Assembly (NCBI GenBank): GCA_030628805.1
Contig: DAOVQG010000315.1
Coordinates: 1-5,432 of the forward strand
From: JAGMDK01 sp023128695
Lineage (GTDB): Bacteria > Planctomycetota > Phycisphaerae > UBA1845 > Fen-1342
Direction: 5' to 3'
Length of the DNA: 5,432 bases
The position numbers and the translations under genes are program-made. Below, piece by piece: positions 1 to 4,484 of the stretch. Under the pieces are notes generated by a model. It worked only from the letters and a program-made list of their open reading frames with translations, did no database searches and was not told the DNA's origin. How positions within the stretch are numbered: the first letter of the stretch is position 1; the number at the start of each line of letters is the position of its first letter.

Positions 1-29
1 AAAATAACAGGTTGTTCAATACGGACGTG

Positions 30-50
30 CTATTAGCTGTTAGTAGGTAG
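30..50. repeat. Degenerate heptamer array, 3 units
   Basis: Three consecutive 7-bp units can be read: CTATTAG, CTGTTAG and TAGGTAG. They are degenerate, but all end in TAG and keep a 7-bp step. They resemble the heptamers at 137-164 (read on the minus strand) and at 4419-4444. Three imperfect units alone could be chance; the similarity to the other two arrays is what makes this worth annotating. Confidence 0.4.
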
Positions 51-136
51 GGGTCGTCTCGTCCGAATCGCCAATCACGACGAATATGCGCCATTACCCG
101 ATCGAGTCATTCGCGACGGCCGAAGGCCGCGCCTTC

Positions 137-164
137 TAATAACCAACAACCAGTAACTAATAAC
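137..164. repeat. Degenerate heptamer array, 4 units
   Basis: Four consecutive 7-bp units run TAATAAC, CAACAAC, CAGTAAC, TAATAAC. All end in AAC and the first and last are identical. On the minus strand the units read GTTATTA, GTTACTG, GTTGTTG and GTTATTA, which have the same GTT-led layout as the GTTTCTA array at 4419-4444. The function is unknown; this looks like intergenic simple-sequence expansion that has since diverged. Confidence 0.55.
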
Positions 165-251
165 ATCAAAGCACTCAAAAAGCGACAATTTGAAGTGATA
201 CCCCCAGTTCCACAGCCACGAATTTTAGTCACACCCCACCTTTTCTGCGAC

Positions 252-280
252 TTGACGTATGCCGCGCCGTGACATAGCGT
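252..280 (+). promoter_or_regulatory. Weak sigma-70-like promoter candidate
   Basis: TTGACG at 252-257 is a good -35 match. Seventeen bases later, TAGCGT (275-280) matches the -10 consensus only at the T, A and final T positions. It sits about 80 bp upstream of the first small gene, a suitable place for the promoter of the cluster. The poor -10 and the unknown promoter rules of the host keep confidence low. Confidence 0.25.
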
Positions 281-347
281 TACCGACAAGGTAGCTTGGG
301 CACTTCGGGATGTGTTCTCGATTGGCAGGGTCCGACTCCTTTCAAGC

Positions 348-354
348 AGAGGAG
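348..354 (+). promoter_or_regulatory. Ribosome binding site of the first small gene
   Basis: AGAGGAG lies 8 nt upstream of the ATG at 363. It fixes the start there rather than at the in-frame ATG at 312, which would add 17 polar residues ahead of the signal sequence. Confidence 0.7.
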
Positions 355-362
355 CAAATGTT

Positions 363-566
363 ATGGGCCGGATGGCACGATGGTATCGTAGGATCATGTA
401 CGTGGGCGGGGGAGCATTCCTTATGCAAGCGGGTTCGTGTGCGGTGACTGATCCGCAAACCCAGCAGCAAATCTTGGACCAGTTCGTGCTCCCCCAAATG
501 TCCAGCGTGTTTTCGGACACGGTTTTCTTCTTCCTGGATAACGTGCTGGTGCGCCTCACCACGTAG
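363..566 (+). CDS. Small secreted or lipoprotein-like hypothetical protein (67 aa)
   Basis: I do not recognise a named family. The start is chosen at 363 because of the AGAGGAG site 8 nt upstream. The N-terminus is basic (Arg3, Arg6, Arg9, Arg10), followed by a short hydrophobic stretch (residues 11-21) and an AGSC motif with Cys26. That looks like a signal sequence with a weak lipobox, because the -3 position is Ala rather than Leu. After the Cys come a Gln-rich patch (QTQQQ, 32-36), an ILD motif and a hydrophobic helix-like tail with FFF near residues 51-53. The next gene starts 20 bp downstream and encodes a protein of similar plan, with Cys, then QQ-x-LD, then V-x-x-D. The two probably form one transcription unit and may be diverged duplicates. 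Export is likely and lipid attachment is possible. The role is unknown. Confidence 0.6.
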   Translation: MGRMARWYRRIMYVGGGAFLMQAGSCAVTDPQTQQQILDQFVLPQMSSVFSDTVFFFLDNVLVRLTT

Positions 567-574
567 TTCAACCA

Positions 575-580
575 GTGGAG
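575..580 (+). promoter_or_regulatory. Ribosome binding site of the second small gene
   Basis: GTGGAG lies 6 nt upstream of the ATG at 587. The GTG at 575 is also an in-frame potential start, but it is part of this binding site and has no good site of its own, so 587 is preferred. Confidence 0.65.
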
Positions 581-586
581 TTGCCA

Positions 587-760
587 ATGCGCAAACTGTT
601 GAAGAGTAGCCGGTGGGTGGTTTCCGGAGCGGCATTGCTGGCGATCGGCGGATGTGTCAACAATCAACAAATGCTGGATTTCATGCGCACGGAATTCGCT
701 CGGGTCGTGGCCGACGTTGCAGGGCAAGCCTTCCAATTGGTCGTCCAGGGCTCACTGTGA
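587..760 (+). CDS. Small putative lipoprotein (57 aa)
   Basis: The start at 587 is supported by GTGGAG 6 nt upstream. The N-terminus has the order of a type II signal peptide: a basic region (MRKLLKSSR), a hydrophobic core (residues 11-20) and a lipobox-like AIGGC with Cys23. The mature part would be only about 35 residues: NNQQMLD, then an amphipathic, helix-like segment (FMRTEFARVVADV) and a hydrophobic end. From the QQ motif it can be aligned with the protein encoded just upstream (QQ-x-LD, then F, then V-x-x-D), with about seven identities over some 18 positions, so tandem duplication is plausible. I have a vague memory of similar short proteins in planctomycete genomes but cannot name a family. 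Membrane-anchored periplasmic location is inferred. A 103-bp gap with a hairpin separates it from the outer-membrane protein gene. Confidence 0.68.
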   Translation: MRKLLKSSRWVVSGAALLAIGGCVNNQQMLDFMRTEFARVVADVAGQAFQLVVQGSL

Positions 761-821
761 CGCGAGTGCCGCCGAGCATCTCGCGGCTGCCATCCCGGAC
801 CGACCTGCGGAAGCGAAAGGT

Positions 822-847
822 AGGGCGAGGCCGCGACGGGCCTCCCT
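822..847 (+). other. Hairpin between the small lipoprotein gene and the outer-membrane protein gene
   Basis: AGGG (822-825) plus AGGCC (828-832) can pair with GGCCT (839-843) plus CCCT (844-847). This gives nine base pairs with a 2-nt CG bulge and a 6-nt loop. No T-tract follows, so it is not a standard intrinsic terminator. It ends 16 nt before the next start codon, where no strong Shine-Dalgarno sequence is visible, so it could affect translation or RNA stability. It may also be a relic of the GGGCGAGG-type repeat seen at 2877 and 3476. Confidence 0.35.
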
Positions 848-863
848 GAGCGGGACGTGACGA

Positions 864-2846
864 ATGAGCGCAAATCAATTTTTACGGCGTCTGTTTCTAC
901 TGGTTTGCATCGCCGCCCTGGGCCGCACCGCGCAGGCCCAGGAGCAGCCCACCTCTCAACAGAGCGCGGCCCTGGTGGACTTGAACCGCGCCATCCAAGC
1001 CTATGCCGAGGAAGACCGCGAGGCGGCGGCGGAAATTTTCGAGCGTCTGCTGGAGGCTGAGCCGACCGCCGAGCAGCGGGTCACGTGCAACTACTACCTG
1101 GGGCTGATCGGCCTGGAACACGGCCTGGAACACTCGTCGGCGGCGCAGGCGGCCAAGGCGCAAGGGGAGCCGGAAACGGCGGACCAGGAGGCCGCGCAGG
1201 CCCGGGCGCAGTTCGAGCAGGCCCAGCAGCATTTCGAGACGGTCGTTCGCCTGGCGGACCCAACCGCCGAGATTGTCAATGCCGCCTTGTTGCTTGGTAT
1301 CGCGCAGTTGGCCAGCGACTTCGCGGATGTGGAGCGCGCCTCGGCTTATGAACTCTCCCAGCGCGCCGAAGAGACGTTGCAACGCTACGTGACCGAGACC
1401 GAGGACGGCGCCCGTAGTCGCTATGGCCAGTTCTATCTCGCCGTAGCGCGCTATCGCCTAGCGGACGAGTACCGGGGCCGAGCGGGTATGGCTCGGGAGT
1501 ATGCCGAGAGTCTGCAAGCCGCCACCTGGAACCTGGAGCAGGCCCGGGTCCTGGCGGATGCCGATCTCGAAGCCGGGCGTCTGACGCCCGCGGCACACGA
1601 GGATTTCAACACGGTCCTCACGTACTACGACGCTCTGCTCGCCATCTTGCAGCGGGACAACCCCCGCGCCCGGGCGTTGTTCACGGATGTCGCCACTCTG
1701 GCCGAGGGCACCGATCTGGCCACGAATGCCGAAGCGATCGTCAACAAGCTTGATGAAGTGGAAACGAGCAGTCCCCTCCCGCTCCAGCTTCCGCTTCCCA
1801 AGCCGCTGGGGCCGCTTGAATTCCAGGGCCGGCTGCGGGTCGGCAACTGGTACGATTCAAACGTGATCCTGCTCGGCCGAGACACCGCCCTGCCCCGTGG
1901 CTACAAGCAGAGCGCCGACTATCAGTTCGGGATCACGGCGGATTTCAACATCAGCCGCTATATCCCCAAGACCGAGGCTCCCTGGGTGGGCGAGAGCCTG
2001 ACGGTCGGCGTGGGCGGCGGCGCGGCGGCCACCTGGCAGCCGAATATCCCGCAGTTCGACGTCAATCGCTACCCGGGCCGCGCCTACGTGAACTGGCAAC
2101 CCGTGCGGGACTTGTATCTCGGCCTCCAATACGAATATTCGTACACGCTACTGGGGCACAAGCCGTTCATCTCGAGCCAGCGTCTGACGCCGGTGATTTC
2201 CAAGATCTGGCGGCGGGCGGCGGGCGACGAAGTCGATCTCGAGGCGGGGCGCACCGACATATACTACACGCACGACGAGCGGAACTACCTCGACCGCATC
2301 GTGGACTTCCGGCTCAACCGCGACGGCGTGTACCAGTCGGTGGGGGTACAGCACCTGCTCAACCTCGTCCGGGCCAAGGACTTACCTTGGATGGGGGATT
2401 ACTTCAGCACGCACGAAAAAGAGCGCGTGCTCTTCGGCGAGAAATGGCTGAGTTGCTACCTGGGTTACGAGTATCGCGACGAGCAGACCGTCGGGACCGA
2501 GTTCGACCTGCGCGGCCATTCGATCGTCTGGGGGCTCGACGTGCCCTTGCCCCACCGCTTCGCATTCGAGCTGGACGGTGAATTATCCTGGGCCGGCTAC
2601 ACCGCCGCCAGTGTGTTTGACTACGAACGCAAGGAGCGCAGCGACTTCGTGCAGCGCTATGATTTCAGCTTGACTTACACCTTCGTCGCCCGCGGCGAAA
2701 ACCCCAGTATGCGGACCCTCGACGTCAAGCTGCGCACGGGCGTCGAATTGACCTTCCAGAACTCAAACATCTGGAATCGCCTGGGAGAGGATATCTACGA
2801 ATACGACCGGGCAGTTTACGGCGTGCAGCTCGAGGTGGACTTCTAG
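864..2846 (+). CDS. Outer-membrane protein: periplasmic TPR-like half plus C-terminal beta-barrel (660 aa)
   Basis: A signal peptide is clear: Arg8-Arg9, a hydrophobic core at 10-19, and AQA before a likely cleavage after residue 25. Residues 35 to about 300 are Ala/Glu/Gln-rich amphipathic helices with TPR-like periodicity, such as AIQAYAEEDREAAAEIFERL at 43-62 followed by a YYLG helix. A proline-rich linker occupies about 302-317. From residue 318 on, alternating strands with aromatic girdles and short turns indicate a beta-barrel of about 340 residues. It opens with LEFQGRLRVGNWYDSNV (YDSNV at 330-334) and ends in VQLEVDF with terminal Phe, as expected for recognition by the BAM complex. 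TPR plus barrel is the layout of Slam (DUF560) translocators and of exporters such as PgaA and BcsC; the YDSNV turn in the first strand reminds me of the Slam-type group. The substrate is unknown. The ATG at 864 is used although its ribosome binding site is weak. A 12-bp in-frame duplication at 1110-1133 gives GLEHGLEH. Confidence 0.85.
   Translation: MSANQFLRRLFLLVCIAALGRTAQAQEQPTSQQSAALVDLNRAIQAYAEEDREAAAEIFERLLEAEPTAEQRVTCNYYLGLIGLEHGLEHSSAAQAAKAQGEPETADQEAAQARAQFEQAQQHFETVVRLADPTAEIVNAALLLGIAQLASDFADVERASAYELSQRAEETLQRYVTETEDGARSRYGQFYLAVARYRLADEYRGRAGMAREYAESLQAATWNLEQARVLADADLEAGRLTPAAHEDFNTVLTYYDALLAILQRDNPRARALFTDVATLAEGTDLATNAEAIVNKLDEVETSSPLPLQLPLPKPLGPLEFQGRLRVGNWYDSNVILLGRDTALPRGYKQSADYQFGITADFNISRYIPKTEAPWVGESLTVGVGGGAAATWQPNIPQFDVNRYPGRAYVNWQPVRDLYLGLQYEYSYTLLGHKPFISSQRLTPVISKIWRRAAGDEVDLEAGRTDIYYTHDERNYLDRIVDFRLNRDGVYQSVGVQHLLNLVRAKDLPWMGDYFSTHEKERVLFGEKWLSCYLGYEYRDEQTVGTEFDLRGHSIVWGLDVPLPHRFAFELDGELSWAGYTAASVFDYERKERSDFVQRYDFSLTYTFVARGENPSMRTLDVKLRTGVELTFQNSNIWNRLGEDIYEYDRAVYGVQLEVDF
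1110..1133 (+). repeat. 12-bp tandem duplication inside the outer-membrane protein gene
   Basis: GGCCTGGAACAC occurs twice in direct succession and encodes GLEH twice (residues 83-90). Being a multiple of three, it keeps the frame. It lies at the end of a TPR-like helix, just before a Gln/Ala-rich insertion, where length changes should be tolerated. Confidence 0.7.
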
Positions 2847-2851
2847 TGCCG

Positions 2852-2951
2852 TTTCAGAAAACACCTGGCGTTAGTCGGGAGGGCGAGGCTCCCGGCGAGC
2901 CGCGGCTCGCCGGGAGGCTCGCCCTCCCATGGCGACGGACTTTTTCTGAAA
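2852..2951. repeat. Nested inverted-repeat element (REP/MITE-like)
   Basis: The outer arms are a perfect 10-bp inverted repeat, TTTCAGAAAA (2852-2861) and TTTTCTGAAA (2942-2951). They enclose a 52-bp palindrome (2877-2928) whose centre is displaced by only 1 bp from that of the outer arms. The element fills most of the gap between the outer-membrane protein gene and the FecR-like gene. It encodes no protein of its own. Such structures are usual for non-autonomous mobile repeats or REP sequences. It could also act as a transcriptional attenuator or RNA-stability element between the two genes, because a T5 run (2941-2945) follows the palindrome by 12 nt. Confidence 0.7.
2877..2928. repeat. 52-bp near-perfect palindrome (GGGAGGGCGAG family)
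   Basis: The two 26-bp arms are reverse complements except for one mismatch (G2888 opposite G2917). The centre is CCGCGG with no loop. The first arm starts GGGAGGGCGAGGCTCC and the last ends CTCGCCCTCCC. Translated forward it reads REGEAPGEP and in reverse it gives an SPGASPS-like string. I recall this REGEAPAEP / SAGASPSR signature as a frequent dispersed repeat in planctomycete genomes. Bases 2876-2902 match 3509-3535 inside the next gene at 25 of 27 positions. Confidence 0.8.
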
Positions 2952-2981
2952 TTGCTTTAGTTGTGACAGCGGTCATCAGGC

Positions 2982-2986
2982 AGGAA
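2982..2986 (+). promoter_or_regulatory. Ribosome binding site of the FecR-like gene
   Basis: AGGAA lies 6 nt upstream of the ATG at 2993. This supports that start over the GTG at 2846, which would translate the palindromic element and place 49 extra residues before the signal peptide. Confidence 0.7.
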
Positions 2987-2992
2987 CAACCA

Positions 2993-4144
2993 ATGAGAAT
3001 CGTGACACAGCCCGTGTGGCTCATGCTCGTCGGAGTGCTGCTCGCGGGGGCGCAGGCCGGACTAGCCCAAGAGCTTTTCTTCGTGACCGGGGTCGTTCCG
3101 CCCGGGGCCGCGACGCTCGAAACAGCCGCCGGCCGACAAGTGGAACTGACCATGGGGCGCTCCGTGATTCCGGGCACCGTGCGGGTGGCGGAGGGGGGGC
3201 AGTTGATGCTCTTCGAGGAATCCGGCGTGGTGGCGATCGTGCTGGGGCCGGCGACCATCGCGGCGTCCCAGGACGAGTTGAGCAGCGGAATCCAGCTCGA
3301 ACCACGTGACGGGAAACTGATGTTTGTATCGTCACGGGCCGCTGAGCAAGGGCGCCCGATCATGCTGCTCGCCGAACTAGGTGAGGAGCCCGGCACCGAA
3401 GTGGAGCTCTCCGTTGAACCCGGGCACACTTATCTGGCGCGGACCGCGGACCTCCTTACGGTGGCGTACGTCAACGAGCGGGAGGGCGAGGAGCGGGAGG
3501 GCGAGGAGCGGGAGGGCGAGGCTCCTGCCGAGCCGGCGGACGAGACGCCGGCCTCGATCGCGCCGCGGGTGAACGGCAGGCCGGTCGAATTGTCCTCGAA
3601 CGAGATGCTGACCGTCGACGGCACGGGAGCACACCGGGTTGAGCCGTTGGGGGATTGGCCGGCGCGGCAAGGCTTCGTTCGCGCCTGGGGCCGCGATCTG
3701 GGAGTGGCCTCCGCGCGGGAGTTGCGGGTGGACGTGGAAACCAATCTGTTCAACAACATCATCGCCTGGGATCGCTACGCCGGGGCGGCGTACGTCGCCA
3801 GCCGACTGCGCGAGCAGCGGTTTGATATCGAAATCCGTCAGACCGTCCAGGCGGTTTCGACGTTCAACCGGCCGAGCCAGCGAGGCGCCGCGGTCGAGAC
3901 GAAGCCGTTTGACGCCGCCAACGAGGTCCCGTTGCTCTCGCCGGCGTCCGCCAGCGTGCAGAATACACGGTACGTCGGTCAAGGCGTGACGGCGATTGAG
4001 TTGAACAGCAGCGCCGCCGCGTTTCTCCAGGCGACGGGCAGTCGCGGTCTGGGCTTCCGCGGTTTGCGGCAACTGGCGATTCCGGGCGTGACGTCAACCG
4101 GGCTGCGGACCATCGGTCCGGCCGGTCTGGGAGCCCAACCCTAA
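2993..4144 (+). CDS. Secreted FecR-like domain protein carrying an in-frame repeat insertion (383 aa)
   Basis: The ATG at 2993 has AGGAA 6 nt upstream and begins a typical signal peptide: hydrophobic residues 7-20, then AGLAQE with a likely cut after Ala25. Residues from about 28 to 155 form a beta-rich stretch whose pattern recalls FecR domains: a strand with TLETAAGRQVEL, a turn (IPGTVRVAEGGQLMLF), hydrophobic strands (VVAIVLGPATI), then LEPRDGKLMF. FecR domains act in the periplasm as sensors or partners of outer-membrane proteins; that role here is inferred. Residues 162-181 are three EREGE units plus APAEP, encoded by a fragment of the same repeat as in the upstream gap. A second beta segment follows (PRVNGRPVELSSNEMLTVDG). 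The C-terminal third is low in recognisable features, with a Gly/Leu-rich tail. The gene lies 146 bp after the outer-membrane protein gene on the same strand. The FecR assignment is by pattern only; a general secreted beta-sandwich protein is the alternative. Confidence 0.75.
   Translation: MRIVTQPVWLMLVGVLLAGAQAGLAQELFFVTGVVPPGAATLETAAGRQVELTMGRSVIPGTVRVAEGGQLMLFEESGVVAIVLGPATIAASQDELSSGIQLEPRDGKLMFVSSRAAEQGRPIMLLAELGEEPGTEVELSVEPGHTYLARTADLLTVAYVNEREGEEREGEEREGEAPAEPADETPASIAPRVNGRPVELSSNEMLTVDGTGAHRVEPLGDWPARQGFVRAWGRDLGVASARELRVDVETNLFNNIIAWDRYAGAAYVASRLREQRFDIEIRQTVQAVSTFNRPSQRGAAVETKPFDAANEVPLLSPASASVQNTRYVGQGVTAIELNSSAAAFLQATGSRGLGFRGLRQLAIPGVTSTGLRTIGPAGLGAQP
3476..3535 (+). repeat. 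In-frame repeat fragment with three 15-bp units
   Basis: GAGCGGGAGGGCGAG is repeated three times (3476-3520), encoding EREGE x 3 (residues 162-176). It is followed by GCTCCTGCCGAGCCG encoding APAEP (177-181). Bases 3509-3535 match one arm of the palindrome at 2876-2902 at 25 of 27 positions, including 17 identical bases (CGGGAGGGCGAGGCTCC). The second arm of the palindrome is absent. The offset between the copies is 633 bp, so both lie in the same reading frame. Confidence 0.85.
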
Positions 4145-4161
4145 CGGCCCGCCGCAAAAGT

Positions 4162-4173
4162 CGGCTTCGGCCG
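4162..4173 (+). other. Small hairpin with TTCG loop after the FecR-like gene
   Basis: CGGC-TTCG-GCCG forms a 4-bp stem with a stable TTCG tetraloop, 17 nt after the stop codon. An alternative pairing joins CGGCC at 4145-4149 with GGCCG at 4169-4173. GAAAATG follows rather than a T-tract, so if it terminates transcription it is not by the standard intrinsic route. Confidence 0.3.
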
Positions 4174-4184
4174 GAAAATGTAGC

Positions 4185-4416
4185 CGTGGGAACGTGGGAA
4201 CGTGGGAACGTGGGAACGTGGGAACGTGGGAACGTGGGAACGTGGGAATGTGGGAACGTGGGAACGTGGGAACGTGGGAACGTGGGAACGTGGGAACGTG
4301 GGAAGGTGGGAAGGTGGGAAGGTGGGAACGTGGGAATGTGGGAACGTGGGAACGTGATAACGTGATAACGTGATAACGTGATAACGTGATAAGGTGATAA
4401 GGTGATAAGGTAGCAA
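4185..4416. repeat. 8-bp tandem repeat array, 29 units with ordered variants
   Basis: The period is exactly 8 bp throughout with no indels. In order the units are: CGTGGGAA x 8, TGTGGGAA, CGTGGGAA x 6, GGTGGGAA x 3, CGTGGGAA, TGTGGGAA, CGTGGGAA, CGTGATAA x 5, GGTGATAA x 2 and GGTAGCAA. Variation is almost confined to the first base and to the GGG/GAT core, and variants are clustered. That is typical of arrays growing by slippage or unequal exchange. The first 21 units each carry GGG with 5-nt spacers (AACGT or similar), which fits the G-quadruplex pattern on the + strand. It is not a CRISPR array, because units are too short and there are no spacers. Confidence 0.97.
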
Positions 4417-4418
4417 GG

Positions 4419-4444
4419 TCTAGTTTCTAGTTTCTAGTTTCTAG
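4419..4444. repeat. 7-bp tandem repeat array (TCTAGTT)
   Basis: TCTAGTT occurs three times, followed by a partial TCTAG. It starts 2 bp after the 8-bp array, so the period switches from 8 to 7 at about 4417. The rotated unit GTTTCTA resembles the heptamers at 137-164 read on the minus strand. Confidence 0.9.
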
Positions 4445-4471
4445 ATTTTGTCCCACTCAGGTTCTCGGGAC

Positions 4472-4477
4472 TGGAGG
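4472..4477 (+). promoter_or_regulatory. Ribosome binding site of the Ig-like surface protein gene
   Basis: TGGAGG lies 7 nt upstream of the ATG at 4485. Another ATG at 4480 is in a different frame and soon meets a stop, so 4485 is the start. Confidence 0.75.
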
Positions 4478-4484
4478 TTATGTC

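Larger units (their letters stand above)
1..362. other. Intergenic region with no supported gene
   Basis: Reading frames here are short and interrupted, and none has a ribosome binding site with a plausible protein. A long open frame on the minus strand (107-736) runs across both small + strand genes and gives a protein with no recognisable features, so it is treated as a shadow. What can be seen is two arrays of degenerate heptamers (30-50 and 137-164), a small hairpin with a CGGCC/GGCCG stem and GAA loop at 117-129 that lacks a T-tract, and one weak promoter candidate near 252-280. Local composition is more AT-rich than the coding part of the window, as expected for a spacer. Confidence 0.7.
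4145..4484. other. Intergenic region filled mostly by short tandem repeats
   Basis: There is no gene in this 340-bp gap. It holds a small hairpin just after the FecR-like gene (4162-4173), an 8-bp minisatellite (4185-4416), a 7-bp array (4419-4444) and the ribosome binding site of the next gene (4472-4477). The minus-strand open frame at 4141-4416 translates the array into repeated HVPTFPRS-like text and is not a gene. No good promoter is seen between the arrays and the next start codon. Confidence 0.8.

Noticed and set aside
107..736. 209-residue open frame on the minus strand
   Set aside because: It overlaps both small + strand genes and the heptamer array, its composition is odd (many His, Arg, Cys), and it shows no domain or signal. 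The + strand genes have good ribosome binding sites and signal-peptide order.
897..1382. 161-residue minus-strand frame inside the outer-membrane protein gene
   Set aside because: This is a shadow in GC-rich DNA. The + strand frame is far longer and has a signal peptide and clear domain order.
2877..2945. Classic intrinsic terminator after the outer-membrane protein gene
   Set aside because: The stem is strong, but the T5 run is 12 nt beyond its base rather than directly after it, and the same palindrome family occurs inside a coding region. An attenuating effect remains possible.
2846..2992. N-terminal extension of the FecR-like gene from the GTG at 2846
   Set aside because: It would translate the palindromic element and put 49 residues before a good signal peptide. 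AGGAA 6 nt before 2993 supports the shorter form.
4141..4416. 91-residue minus-strand frame with HVPTFPRS repeats
   Set aside because: It is simply the translation of the 8-bp array, where any frame without a stop gives a repetitive product.
4185..4416. CRISPR array
   Set aside because: The units are 8 bp with no unique spacers, and there are no cas genes.
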